From Struthio camelus (lineage: Eukaryota; Chordata; Aves; Struthioniformes; Struthionidae): DNA of 64,000 nucleotides. Positions 13,601-27,800 of this stretch are shown here, piece after piece. Each line of letters starts with the position of its first letter. Position 1 is the stretch's first letter. Where the stretch lies: assembly GCF_040807025.1 (NCBI RefSeq), contig NC_090946.1:5312001-5376000 (forward strand). Reading direction: 5' to 3'. The notes below the pieces were generated by a model, which was not told the origin of the DNA, ran no database searches, and was given only the letters and a program-made list of their open reading frames with translations. The position numbers and the translations under genes are program-made.

Positions 13601-15670
13601 GAAGACAACTTCTGAAAGATAACGCAAGCCATAACCAGTCACTTAAACATGTTTTCTAATAAATGCTGTTACATTTATCCTTCTTAATTGACAGATCAGA
13701 TTACAGGGTAGGATGGGGATCCTCAGCCACATAAAGCTGTTTCCCCTACAGCCAGCCTACCTAAACTAGCAAATTGTGAACAACACTATAGACAACATGC
13801 CAGAAGATGCCTCTCTATTAACTACCGATAGATGAAAAGCTCAAATATTTCCATATTCTAAAGAGGAAGACTTGGGTCCATGGAAGTGGCAAAATATGAT
13901 GAGACTGCTGTAGAGACCTGTGCAGTTGCTGTTTGTCTCTCCCTGAAAAAACAGGAAATGTTCTTCACATTCACCGACAGGTGACAAACCTCTCTTAAAG
14001 GCTTTTACTTCACCTAGATAGCTGGACGATATTCAGCCTGCCGTGACTTGTCTTACATCCAGGCAAGCACCTCCTAATGCCCAATTTGTTAACAAAGGAA
14101 TTAGGAGGTATTTTAGGCTGCTACTGCATTCTTATAGGTAGAAGGGTTCAGACATGATTACACTGCAGAGTGCTGCATGGAGCACAGCTCCCTGAGTAGC
14201 GCTGATCCTGGCTGGTCAATCCTGGTACTAGCTTGATTCCAGAAGCAACAGAAAAGAAGCACCTGTCTGAACTTTCTTTTTTAAACCCACTGGTGGCAAC
14301 AGGTAATCTTTTCACAAATACCTTTGGCTCAGTCATTCCCCTGCAATACTTATTTATTTGCCATTAAAGAAAAATATCCAAGGCAATGTAGTGCTCTCTG
14401 ACAACCCTGGGGCATCGACTTGCCTTTTCTGCAGGAAAAGAACATGGAGACCTACAGGCCAGTTTCTTGAAACAGCTCAGCTATGCGCTCAATGTTAGAT
14501 CATTTCTCTGCATCTAGCCTAGACTTTAGCTGCTATTGACAAAGGGTCAAATCCAGAACTAGCTTCCTTGACACAGAAGCTTCTTCCCTCACAACCAAAC
14601 CTACTAATTCACTTCATCTGGACCAAGACCGACTCCTAGGAGCATCACATACGAGTCATAACCCAAACAGACAGTGGTTATCTAGAGATAGATCCTGCTG
14701 CCTACAATCCTTTGTAGCTCAGACCCCTTCCTTCCATTTCAGCTGCAGAGCATGTGACCTCCTATTTCACAGAACTTCTGTATTATATCTTCTCAGGAAG
14801 ATATGCTGGGCCACACTTCGATGAACATTGTCAGGGGTCCACCGAAATCAGTGGTGTGGCATTAGTTTAAACTCCCTAAAAATCCAGGCAGGTCTTTACC
14901 ATACTGGGCATAGCTCTTTACAAACAGAAGCATTAGTTGTCACTGAAAAATTGGTGGGGAAGCCAGAAGTTTATGAAGATGCTGTCCTGTCAGACAGAAT
15001 TAGGAATTAAACACTGAACAGAGGAATCCAGTTACCCTCTGAGTCTGCAGATGGACAACTGCTGCTGTCCTTTCAGACTGCCTGAAAAAGTGTTTTTGCC
15101 ATTACCAGCAGATTTGCTTTTGCACGCACAGCCACAGCATCACAGGACAGGTCAGCAAGGGACTGATACTCATCAGATGCCAGTCCCTTACACAGATAAG
15201 CATGACCTACCTGTCTGGGTGCAGTGTCACATTGCCAGGCTTGGAGCTACCTCTGGCAAGCTACCTTTTTCTTATATTCAAAAAAAAAAAAAAAAAAAAA
15301 TCCAAACTCCTGTTACCTTCTCCCCAGTTCTACCACATGCCCTATATGCCCACATTTTGAAGTGTTTTGTTGTGACGGTGCTGCCTGCCTCCTGCCTTGT
15401 AGTCCTCTCTTGCATCATGAAGATGCATGGAAGTGACCGCTAAATGAACCACCTTCCTCACCCGAGAATCGGCTTCTTGATAATGACCATAGACAGGTCT
15501 ATGACTCTTTTGCTGGTCTGCAATGCAAAGTACAGCTGTCTGGATTATCTCTCATTTACAATTTAACATCACAGTCCTGGCGTGCTGCCAGCATCCTTTC
15601 CCCACTTCCTGCAGTTGTGCAAGTTGCTCCAATCCGAGCCCAAAGACCTCCATGCAAAGGCTGACTCCAA
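10641..15670. other. intergenic spacer, no gene recognised
   Basis: About 5 kb between the TALDO1 3' end and the ZP-domain gene. It contains short homopolymer runs (for example a G run near 13050 and A20 at about 15281-15300) and small open frames without recognisable domains. I see no RNA gene and no clear interspersed repeat. Confidence 0.5.
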
Positions 15671-15851
15671 GCTCTTAAATAGCCCAGAGGGGAGGAAGCA
15701 GCAGTTCTAGTCTACAGATTGGAGCCATCAACATAAGATCACCTGCCAGACCCTTTCATCCCATCCTGCACTTCACTCAGCAATCAAGTCACTTACATCT
15801 GAAAGCTGTGTCCTTGATCTCTGTGGCTACCAAACAGCTCAGTGCAAGGAA
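15671..15851 (+). promoter_or_regulatory. possible promoter / 5' UTR of ZP-domain gene
   Basis: A TATA-like TTAAATAG lies at about 15676-15683, some 170 bases before the predicted ATG. There is no CpG island, in contrast to TALDO1 and GATD1, which would suit a tissue-restricted gene. This is inference only; an upstream non-coding exon is equally possible. Confidence 0.2.
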
Positions 15852-18800
15852 ATGCCTAGAAGGTGCCTGGACTTTCCTCTGTGGATAATCCTGCTGCCCC
15901 TGGGAAGGGCATTCTCTGTGCACCTCTCATACCTGGGATCCTCTTTTAGCCTGGAGTCCTCCTCCCATGAGAACACAACCCAGGTGGGTCCCTTCTCATT
16001 TAACCTATTTTGCATCTTACTGCGAGCCAGAAATCCAATAGAGAGTCCTTAGTCTTCTCTATGTGTATGGCATTATGTGACCTACTGCTTAATCAAAGTC
16101 CCTCTGTAGGCTGTTGGTACATGGTGATAGACTTTGAAATGCAAATGCCTTTGTATGTGTATGGCATATTTTAATCTCATGTATCATATCCTAGATTTTG
16201 GTTTATGATTCCCAGGACAAAAAACCTCCATCAGTGATGGGGATGAACTATCATGGGATCAGAATGCAGGGAAGTCTTAGAAGAGGGTACCCACCAACTT
16301 ACTGACCCCCCCCCCCTTTTCCAAGGCATGCGTAACATGGGAGAACTGTACACCCACCCAGGGTGTAGATCTAAGTGACAAATGTGCTGGACTAATCTTT
16401 TCTAGGCAAAGTCCATCAGACACAAATTGCTGCCCCTTCTCTTCCCCAAAGCCTCTTTGCTCTGCAGCTTCCTTAATTAGAAAGAAAAAGATTTTTCTAA
16501 AAACACACATACACACACACACCCCTCCCAGTCAGCCTTGAAATACTGACAGATCCACATTAGCTGCTGGGAGAATGAGGAGCCCAATAAAGCTTTCAGC
16601 CCTGGAATTGTGTGCAGAGCCCTGCTGGGTTGTTAACATCACGCCATGGCTCTGTAAGCGACCAGCGTTGCCTCACAACAGGGCAGGAACTCAGGCCCAC
16701 TGAATCCAGGGTGCCTGCTGGGCTTCAAGCCAGGGCACGCAGCAGGGAGCGTTATCCTTCTGACCACCACCCCTCACCTCGCTTTTCCTCATTTTCATAT
16801 CCCAGTAGTCAAACCCCTCCAGAACAGGGCTCCTAGGGTCTGCCCCTGCTCTGGCGATACCTTGGCTACCTCCCAAACTTCAGTCTCATGAGACCCTAGC
16901 AACTCAGAGCAGTGTGGATCAGGCCCTCACCTTTGCAGAGTACCTCACCCAGCTATAGCTGCCCCGCTTCAGCCTCAGCCAGTTCCTATTATGACCATGG
17001 ATCCTTCTTTGTAGGAGTGTCTTCAGCCCATCTGTTACTGTCTGGACTCAGAATTGCCTCTCTGCTCTGTTTCTGCCCCGTATTGCATCTGCACCCTAAA
17101 CTATTAACAGGAAATAGCTCCCTTACTCCAACTAAAAGCTTCTCCTTGGGGTTGTAGCACAGGGCAGTGTGCCCACATGCATGCATACGCACACAACACC
17201 AACTCCAGCAGCCCCCAACAAGGCTAAACTGATGCGTCGTCTGGCTGGGGATCTTTGAACACTAGCCTGATGTTCCCAACTGATTCAAGGGTATTTGTTT
17301 CTTGCTCTTCCATTCGGGATGAGGCAAAGCTGTCATCCTAACAGTGAGAAAACGGCTCACAAGCCAACTGTGCATACTGAATAATCAAACACTAACATTA
17401 CCAGTAACAAGCTAGAAACCAGAGCTGGACAAAGCATATTCAGCAGAGCTGTGCCTGTTTCAGTCTCTAAAGATCTGACGTTCAGAGCAACGTTTTAAGT
17501 TGCTCTGAAACTTTCTGTGCCACAACACATGGATATGCTGAGGCCAGTTTGCTCTGGAAGAGCAGAAACCAAGACCATCAGGGTTACAGGCAATGAGACT
17601 CACTAGATGGGGATCTGGTCCAGTATAAGATGAACAGCTCCACTGGTCCCAGTAGATCCTGGCCAGTTTGCACAGAGGTGGTTTACAATCCCTGATGCTC
17701 AGGCTCAGTGACCTAATAGACCTGAAACACTCCAGACTCCTGCCAAATACAGCTATGTTTCCCCAGGGCTGGGGTTTCAGCAGGAAATACAAGCATGTAA
17801 ATGTAACAAGCACAGGAGGCTCACATTTGTCTTCCAAGCTTTCACAGTAGGTTCCAGCTGTTCTCCAGCTGTTCAGGTTTGCACACTGCTGAAAGTGGCC
17901 AGCTCAGGTCAGAGAAAGTTCTTATATGGGGAACAATCCAGGAAAGCAAAAAGAAACCTTTCCAGTGACTCATTGCAGGACCCTACAAATTACTCTCCAT
18001 TATGGTTTAGGTCTCTGAAGGGCAAACACCTCTTTCTGCGTGCAGTTTACACCTCACCTCTCAGAGCAATTCTGTGAGAACAGCATGGTCAGACTTAAGG
18101 CCAGCTCAGCACCTTGAAGGCTCTGTGATGTTTTCTTGATACTGCCTTAACTCAAGAGAGCTCTTTGCACTGAGGTCAGGGACAGCCACCCTGTATTCAC
18201 AATCCACACGCTAGGCAAAAAACTCAGCTGCATTGCCCATAGCAGGTTTCCTCCACTTCCCCAGCTAGGAGTGGAAAGCTCTAGGTCCAAAGCAAAGCCA
18301 CGAAGATCTGCTAGATGCTCTCCTGCTGTTGGGAAACATCACGTTAATTCTTCATATGCCATTATCAGGTGCTTTTGTATTACCGAGGGATTGCTTCTAC
18401 CTGTTCCAGTACTGAAGATGAGATTTGCAAGGCTGTAAACTGCACTTCCAGGCTCCCGGCAGCAGAATTGGAAAACAACTCCACAGCTCCATGCCAGCGG
18501 GAAGGAGAGGCCAATCTCTCCCTAACCTCCTCCAAAACCTTCCACCTGAGGTAAGGGAAGCTCTGTAGCTTTCAGCACTATTGCCCAAGATTTGATTCGG
18601 GGCAAGAAAGAGGCTGTTTTTTGCCTTTGTTCCTTCCTTGGTAGCCCTGAAGCAGCTTACAAACAGGAACCTTTAAGAGCAAGAAACAGCATCCTGGTCA
18701 CTGCTTTTCCCTTGTGGCCTCAGGCCAGTCTCCTCACTGCTCCACATCCCCTTGGAGAGGGGTAAGGGGGAGTTGGATTAGCTGCTCAGCTAATTGGGAG

Positions 18801-21800
18801 ATTTTGATTAAATTCCTGGTTCTGCTGTAGCTTTCCGGGTGACTTGACACAAGGAGCTGCCCATCTCTGTGCTGCAGTTCTTCGTCTATAAAATGGCAAT
18901 AGTACTAGCTTTCTAGAACTCTACCAGGCTTGTCTATTTAAGCTCTCAGTCCTTCAACCCAAGACCAGACACATGCATGCAGTATATGGGATCTCCAATT
19001 ATAAGAACTCTGTCATACAGCACTCAGTCAGACACAAGGAAGAAAACATCCCAAAACTTTTTTATGTGATCCCCGACACTCAAACCAGGACTCAGAGCAA
19101 ACATAGCATAACAGGGGCCTTAGCAATCGTTAAAAGGTCACACTTATTACATCTTTTCCCATTAGAGTTCAAGTGCAGTTTACAGCTCAAGTCCTTTTTA
19201 GAGCCTGATTAAACTTCTAAAAAAAGCTTGCAGATCAGACAGAAAAACATTCTTTGGGATAAGACATCCTCATCAGAGTCCTTGCTGTTCTCTGTAAAAG
19301 GAAAGGCAGATTTTACAGCTCATCTTGAAGATTTCTTCCTCTACATTTATGTAGCATAAACAACTATAGTTTATAGGGTGCCTGGATCTATCCTGTCCCT
19401 GACAGGTTCTACAGTGAAGGTCAGGATTTATGCCAAAACACATACAAGGCAAATTAGATCAGGAAGATCCTCAATGGCAGGATGCATCCCTGATAGGAGA
19501 CAAACAAGAGCAGAGCCTCTGCCACACAAACTCAAAGCAAGCTGCAGCCATCACCAGAGCACAGGATTTTGCACATTAGTCTCACCTGCAGCCTATTTGC
19601 TAGGAGACAAGCAAACTGGACTAAGTTGGGTAAACAAGCTTCACTCACTGAGACAGAGCTATGACATTCAAGCAAGGCCCATTGTTACTTCTGTACACAT
19701 TAGAAGCACGATTTCCTCTCTAATGGGAGGAAATCTTCAGGTGGCTCTGGGTCTACCAGGCCCTTGCTTGGGGTCACACAGACACTTGATCATTCTGTGC
19801 CTTAGTTGCCCACATCCAAAGCAGTGACTCTCCCTGAGCTGAGCTTGCACTTGCCCAAACCATCTCTTCCAAGCGTATAAGAGACCAACGTACGAGATGC
19901 TCTCACAGCACAGCAAATTCCTGTGGCCTCAAGAGAGGCAGAACATGCTGTTCCTCCGCTAACCCCACAGGTTCCTGCACTCTCTGAGGTGTCAACCATT
20001 GCTCACTTCCACAGGTCTTGCAATAACAGAGTAACAGCAATCCAATAAATATCAGTATCACACTACTTTCCTACAGGGATCTCTGCATTTATTTTCTGTG
20101 GAGAACAGCAATGACAGGGCATGTTGGATGTCATGAGTCCTACAGCAGACTTGTCCTCAACCATTTATCTGTTCAAAGGCACATATTATCATTGGTTCAG
20201 ATGTTTTAGTGGCTATTTATTTCTTGTACCAATTTATATTTCAGCTGCTTTTTTTTGGCTGCTCTGCTTCATGCATTGATGATTCCCATCACATAGATTT
20301 GAAGTATGGTTTAAGTCACTGTCATTAATATCGACTTCAGGGGAAGCCAGAGCAGAGTGTTTTTATGGTAAAGTTGAGGAAGCCGAGTTGAGGATTCAAG
20401 TCAACCATAGCCTGCTTTCCCTGGGCAACACTATGATGCAGGGGTAAAAGGAAAGCTGAACTCCCCTGCAATAGGCCTGAGGAAAAAGGCTGCCTCTAGC
20501 TCATGCAAATGGATCCGTTTTCACTGAATACAGAGTGTTTCTAAAATACAGCAGCTCAGGGCCTAGTCCAAGCTCCTGGAGAGAGGTGATTAGTCTCAGG
20601 GAATGAAGGCTGGAGAAGAGCTCACCTCCCCAAGTGCAAATGCTCAGCCCAGGCAACAGCCCAGCAGGTATTCAAGGCATACTTGTGAAAGCCACTGACT
20701 GGGTACTGGGGCAGCAACACATCCTTTTGTACACTTTTTTGTAAAGACAAGGAGCTCCAAAGCTGCTAGCTCTCACTAGCACCATCATTTTTTTAAAGCA
20801 ATTAGATAATAAGGCAGTATCATCAGACTCTTCCAAATAATTGATTCCAGAAGGTGCCTCACAAAGGCATACAAAATGTCCCTTCCATAAACAGATATTT
20901 CCTCTCACGGTCCTGAAATCAAATTGACTGTTAATTAATAGCACACAGCCCCAGGCACTTCCTGGCAGCTGGAAGAGAGGATGGCTTGAGACATTGCTGT
21001 GAACCCTCATAAATCCACTGCACATCAGCTCTATGCAAGGATCTGTATTTAGGGCTGTGATAAGCTGGAGACAGGATGCTGTGTAGCACTGGCTTCAGAC
21101 CACTCAACTAGATGGGGAAAACAAAACAAACAACAAACACCAAAACCCCATGATTATCTTTTTTCCATTTGTCAGGAGCACCCATTTCTTTCTCCTTCTT
21201 TAACAAACCTGAAGCCACAGCCATACAATAAAGCAACAAACTTTGAGATCTCTCACCAATACATATAAAGTTTTTTTAGCACTAGTGCACGCTCTAGGTT
21301 TATTCCCTGCTGCTCTTCTGTAGCAGGGAGGGCTATTTCTGCTGAACCACCAAATTGTTGCCCCACAGCCTAAGCAGGGCATGCAGAAGCAAGAACAACA
21401 GATCAGTACTGGAGAATTCATTAGAGATCAGACAGCTGGAAATTGAAGCTCGACAAATTCAAATCACAAATAAGGTCTTAAGAGTTACAGAGAACAGTAA
21501 TGGCAGCTTCTCCCCCCCCTCCCCCCACCTGAGAGTTTTACTCAAGACGACAGTTTTTGTTTGTTTTTATCCTTTGTAATGCAAGTTAGGTCATAGGACC
21601 CCCATTAACATGCAGCAGCATCAAGATCAGACCTCTTCATTTCAGTGACAGGTAAGATATTGTTTGCCACCAAAAGAAATGAGGCAGAGGGGACCCCAAG
21701 GAAATAGATTTTATGCTTTTCCTTTAGGCCAGTGGGCCCTGTACATGGCTCAACAGCCTGGAGGTAAAACACACGACCGTTCTGCTGAAACTAGATGAAT

Positions 21801-24800
21801 CACAGACTGGTTCAGCCAACCACAGGTCCTTTCGGGTGTCTCCTCTTGTGTTTCCTCAGGCTCTCCAGCTGCTGCTGGTCCCAGGAGGTACTTTCTCCTC
21901 ACAAGGATAACACCACCAGCATCCCATTTAAGGTGGCAATGACCTACGCCCTGGGCACTCGCTCTGACACAGGACTGGGAAACTGCTCCCCACAGATGCC
22001 GCTGTTGCCTGCGCTCAGGTAGCTCCTCTGACCGAGCACAGGGGCATCAGCCAGACAGAAAACAGCACAGGTGGCTAAACACAGCTTTGCTTGGCCGACA
22101 AACCAGAACACAAGAGTCACCCAGGGGGTGTTCGTCGCCACAGGGACATGCTAGCACCGTCCAGTGGTGCTCTTGCAAAGCTGCACTGGGATATACATCC
22201 TTTGGGTACATCTAGCCACTGTGTGCTTCAAGTCCACAAAGCAGTGTTTAGCCAGTGACTTTAAAAGACAAGATGTGAAATGTCTATAGAGTAGTAGCCC
22301 ATGCAAAACTGGAAGCTGAACCACAGAACAAAACTGTGGCATTTTCCATAGGCAGCTCTGACTATTTTATGATTGTCTCTTTCACCCATTTCTGATGAGT
22401 TTTACTATGTTTCTCCCCAATTTAACTGTGGAAAACATCCATAGCTTCTTTCACAACTGAAGTAACGCTACTTTTGGGAGGGTATGTGGAAAGGGCAGAT
22501 ATTTAACAACACACAATCTCACACGCACTTAAGGCATATCAAACTAAAACTAGAGAGCCATGAGAAACTTTTATTTTATGTATTTTTTTTCCAACCCTCC
22601 ATCTTTAAAACATTTCATGATTTCTACATCCTTCTTCCACATTTGTTTAGTCTGTAGGCTAACCTCCCCCCCATATACACACACAAAGCACAGGTATCAG
22701 AGTTCAAGAAAAGAAAGGTTTACCATAAAAAATAAAAAAACCAAATTCTGTAGAGAGAAAGGATCACATGTCAGCCCCTGTCTAACTGCTGCTTTTATTC
22801 CCACCCCATAGAGTTCCCCAGAACTGCCCTACCACATACAATTTGAGTGCCTGGGACCGAGACGGGGACACGGTGAGGTGCCACTACATCCTTGGAGAGG
22901 AATTTGGCTGTGCTTTCTGCAAGAAACACCCCTTTCTCCTCCTTGATGAGGCAAGTGCCCTGCACCCTAACACCACTAGCCATGGTTTCAGTCATCTCAC
23001 ATAACTGGGATGGAGCTGGCTGGGGTCAGTAACAACATGGAGTTCAAAGGTGACCCTGAGGCACTCAAAACTTTGCTCAAGAGTCAGTAAAATTGTGCAG
23101 TAGCAGTGGAAGGGGAGGCAGGGAACAGGTGCCTCAGTAACAGTCAATCCTTACTCAACTCACCTATAGACACGTGGTCCCTTCAAGAGCTGAGGGAGCA
23201 GGAGAGGGGCAAGCTCTACTTTGAATACTCACTTTCACAGGATCCCTTACCTGCTTGAGCAGGGAGGTTGGACTAGATGATCTCCAGAGGTCCCTTCCAA
23301 CCTAAACGATTCTGTGATTCTGTGATTCTGTAGCAGCTGCAGTTTCCCTGTCCAGGACTGGGACTACTTCTCTTCAGCACAGGCTGGACGTTTTGAGGTG
23401 ACTACCATACATGGTTAGGTCACAAAATCCACACCATTCTGAAACGGAGCAGGAAACCCAGCAACTAAATAAAACTTCAGCGTATGCATCTATTTACCCA
23501 GCCAAACAGCGCACCCTTATCCCCCACACCTCTCCCTTAGCTTTATTCATCTCTCCTAGGAGCCTTCCAAATTCAGCCTACAAACTCCTTCTAGTAGTTC
23601 CCCAGACTGCCTCAGATTAAGAATTTGGGAGTAGGTGATATCCTTTTTCTCCCAAAGAGGTTTTTAAGCTATCACAGACATAGCAGCAAGCCTGGAAATG
23701 CTGAAACACACCCTCAGCAAATAGGAGAAAATAAATAAATTTTGAAAAAAAGTCCCAAAGAACCAATAAACATACTTAAAATTTGATTTCAAACATACTT
23801 AAAATTTGATTTCAAAATGCCCTTGCACTTCTTTAAACTCACCTAGAGCCAGTAATGCATGCCATGCCAAGCCAAGCCAAGCCAAGCCAAGCCAAGCCAA
23901 GCCAAGCCAAGCCAAGCCAAGCCAAGCCAAGCCAAGCCAAGCCAAGCCAAGCCAAGCCAAGCCAAGCTCCTGCAGGGGGGAGTAGGGCTCCTTTTACCAC
24001 AGGTGGGCTTGCTTTAGCACCTGACCCCAATCACCAGGCCCTCTCCACAACAGGGGCTTCACCAGCCCCATAGCCAAGGGAACACAGGCACAGAGGGCTG
24101 TGATTGAGCTCCCTTCTTGATGGAGCAAACTTCGGCAGTGCCTTTCCTCTAAGCATTTTTCATCTAAGTGCTAGAGTGTGCTCTAAGAGCCCCAGAGTGC
24201 TACAAACCGCACATAAACCTCAAACTGAAATTTGTCCTCCGAGACAGCCAGGGAGAGAAGTCTCCCACTTGGAACAAAGCAGGAACTTCTCAGGGTTGGG
24301 CAGAGTTGGGCCAGCCCTGTCTCGAGGGAGGACTAGCTCAGCCAGCACGCCCCTAACACACGGGCAAGCAGTCGTGGGGAGGCCACCCTCGGGCAAATCG
24401 GCATCTCTCCTTGAGTTTATGGACACCTCCCGCAATCACAGGGAGAATGCAAACATACCCCAAGCGTCTGCTGCCGTATCAGGCTGGAAAAGACCATTTT
24501 TTCTGTCCTCTATTCAAATACTGCAAGAGGAAACAGTGCTGTATCTTCCCATACGTGTGGGCCTTGCCTATGCAGTGGGATCCCAGAAGTTTCTGTGCAT
24601 ATAAGTACTGCTTCCCATCAGAGATCCTGGTCTACATCAGAATCCCTGTTGTGAGGGACTGCATCAGGGTGCAGATGCATTGGTGAGAGAGAAAAGTATT
24701 CTTTAAAATAAAAAGTATTCTTTAAATAATACAGCCCCCAACAACAGCAGACTCTTCAAAGCTAAGTGAGTGATCTAAATTTTATTTTCATTGAAATTCT

Positions 24801-27800
24801 TAGGCAGGGAAACAAGTGGTAGAAATATAATTAAAAAAACAAGCCCCCCCCAAAAAAACCAATAGAAAATAAACTTTTAGTATAACCTGGAGCTAGTTTA
24901 GCTTGGCAGCCCAGAATAGCGCTGGCAAGTACCTCATTTCTGATTTGCTTGAAGAATTGAAAATAAAATACACAAAAAATTTACAAATCATGAAATAAAT
25001 AAATTTGGGATTCACAAGCACCAGGCTAAATGGAAGTGAAAAGCCAAAATACCTTTGATTCAGAATCAAGTGAAGCACTTTGTCTCCTGGCTTTTTCTGC
25101 AGCATTTAAAAATATGTACTAGGTGGACTAGGGGAAAATATGAAATATTCAATTTCATTGATTTTGATTTCTCTTGACTAAAAAGCTTGTCATATTCAGT
25201 TGTGGAAAATGCATTCAGCACAAAACTGCAACTTGCAGCAAATGAATTTAAAAAATAAAAGAAAGATAATCACAAGTTCAGCTCCGGTCTCCCTACGGCA
25301 CTCATTCCCTTTGCGAGGAAAGAGCTAAAAGAGCCCTGCTGTAAACAGTCCTGGCACACAAAACACGCAACAAAAGCAGCCCTCACGCTGAAGAGTCGTC
25401 TAACTGCGGGCACCCGACAGTTCAGCAGGACGTTAGGCTTTCCTTTGGCTGGAGCTAACCAGGCTTGGGACCATCATGCTCATCCTGCCACCAAAGGATG
25501 TTGAGCCCCACAAACCGCTGCTCCAGCTTGCTGCCTGCCTTGAGGCGTTGAGGGGGCTAAACCAAAGAACATGGCTCACAGTTTCAGACCTATCATGCAG
25601 TCTGAACAGACTTATACATAGCATTTAGCATGAGATAATATAGGAAGCGGGGTATGATAACTGTTAGAATACGGTAAGCATATGGTTAGTAGTTTAAACC
25701 TATATAAGTAACCATTAATTTATTGCAGCTCAGGTCAGCTTAGCTTTACTTAGTCTATGTGGAAGTTCAAGGATCAGAAAGTTTTGGAGGGGCAAGTCAG
25801 GTGAAGCAGCCTTTCCAAGGGCAACAGAAGAGAAGAAACAGCTGAGTTCTGAGAAGCCACGGAACATAACTTTCACCTTACTAAGATGATATTATTCTGC
25901 CCAATCATTTTATATGGATTTAACTACTTTTATATTATAAAATAATAGAACAGAGACTTGGCAGCCCAAGTGTGTTTCTCTCTCCTTGAACGAACATTCA
26001 TGCAGATGTTTTCTCTGAAACTTAGGTACATTGGACAGGCTTTTGTCCACCTAGATAATTGTCCTTAGAATTGGCACTAATGATTGTTTCAAAGAACACT
26101 AAGTATTCTCATTTTTACTTTTGCTTCACTTTTCATTCTGTGTTCATAGGATCATTATTGCATAAATTTACTTTCACATAGCTCATGAATTTGCTATATC
26201 TGTATTGCATTTCTATTTATTTGCTTTCTGTGTTGCATGCCTTAGTTGGCAAGTAAAATCCTTTTCATCTGTTACCATGAAAGCATACTCTCTTTGGGCA
26301 GCTTCCTCAAACCCTCCCGATTTCCTAGCTGATGGAAAGGCCAAGCCAGTGCTTCAGATCTGTCTTTTTGGTTCTTTTCGGTTCAGGAAGCATGCACTCT
26401 AACATATGATGGTATGGGCTTGGAAGGGACCTACCCCTTGGAACTAATGGCTGAGGATTTCCCAAGACAAACAGTGACCCTGACAGCTGGGGCTTGGATG
26501 CAGGAGATTCATCCATACAATACTTCAAATGCAGAACGGAACCAGGCTCTGAGCTCTGTTCCTCTGCAGTTCACTTTAACAGGTAATTGTGTCCGCAAGT
26601 ACACGCAATTGCTGCGTCACACAATTTGACTCTCTCGGGTCTTTAAGCAAGAGGAGAAAAGCTGTGTTCTTCACACAGCCTGCTTTTGTATAAGGAAGTA
26701 CTACCATGGCTTTGGGGAAAGAAAAAATCAACCCACTACTAAATCAGCTACGGGATCTTGGAAAAGTTACTTATTAGAAATATCTTCGCTATTATCATTA
26801 ATAACTATGTACAACCACTCAGACTTCAACGTAGCCTAACAAATATATGTACCTGATGTTCCTTCGTAAGAACAATCAAACCAGTCAGACTGTAGATCCC
26901 TTTAGCATAGTATGCTACCTCCAACCATGGCCAGTAGCTGTTGAGGAAGATCTCAACAGAGTAAAGGAAATAGACCTAACAAAACATTTCTTCCCTTTCC
27001 AGTACAAAAACCAGTGGAGGACTGTTCTTTCGGGATCAGAAGGCCTACATTTCTCAGCCCAACCCCAGACAATGGGGAGAGGATCAGCCTCCTGCCATAC
27101 GAAGAGGTTTCCTTTACAGTGGTATCTGCTAACACAGGAGAAAGGTGACTGAACCCAGCTCCCTGCCGCACACTCAGACTAAGCCCAGGGAAGACTGATT
27201 GTGCACCTCTCACCACCTGCACAGAGTCTGGCCCTGAGCTGCATTGCTCTCTGAAGCAGCTATCAGAAAATGCAGGATCGGCACCAAATATCTTCAAAGG
27301 CAACAGGAGTCATTCCTCAAATATCTATGGGCCTAAGAGCCCTACCTGTATTTATATGTGTATCGGTCATGCTGTTAACCCTCCAACAATTTGGCAACCT
27401 TCTGCTAGGTCTTCACCTCTTTTGTTCTTTCAAAGGCATCATTTGTGGCAACAAATAGATTTAGCTTGATGGCGTTTCCCCCCCTCAGGGAACCAGTATC
27501 TGTCCCAGGCAGGACTGGGTGACCACCTTTTCTAGTTGCTCTCTCCAGGGCTCCAGGGCTTTGTAACTTTAGCCTGGAAGCCCTGGAAAGGCAATACAGA
27601 AATCATATGGGCCAGCATTTGTATCCAAAAAGCAAACCTGTCACTAAAAAAATGCACAAGAGCCCCTCCACTGTCCCCAAAGCAAAGAAATAGCAAGCAA
27701 TTCATGAGTCTTTCCCTGTGTTTGTTTTTCTGTCTGTGCAGTAATCTAGCTGTGATGTGACCGTTCCCTGATCCTCACCATATGACACTATTTTCTTGAC

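Larger units (their letters stand above)
22951..26386 (+). other. GC-AG intron 4 of the ZP-domain gene
   Basis: Exon 4 ends GAG at 22950 and is followed by GCAAGT rather than GTAAGT. The acceptor TTTTCGGTTCAG ends at 26386. Joining them gives an in-frame LLLDE-EACTLTYDG with phase 0. GC donors are a known minor class and need an otherwise strong consensus, which is present here. The intron hosts a CR1 3' end, a 23-bp tandem duplication and the GCCAA array. Confidence 0.8.

Noticed and set aside
23839-24073. Open frames with GLAWL or KPSQA repeats
   Set aside because: They are translations of the GCCAA microsatellite within an intron.
25430-25800. Possible old LTR-like or other interspersed repeat with a TATATAA-like box near 25702
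   Set aside because: No convincing terminal motifs, no polyadenylation signal at the right distance and no target duplication; could be unique intron sequence.
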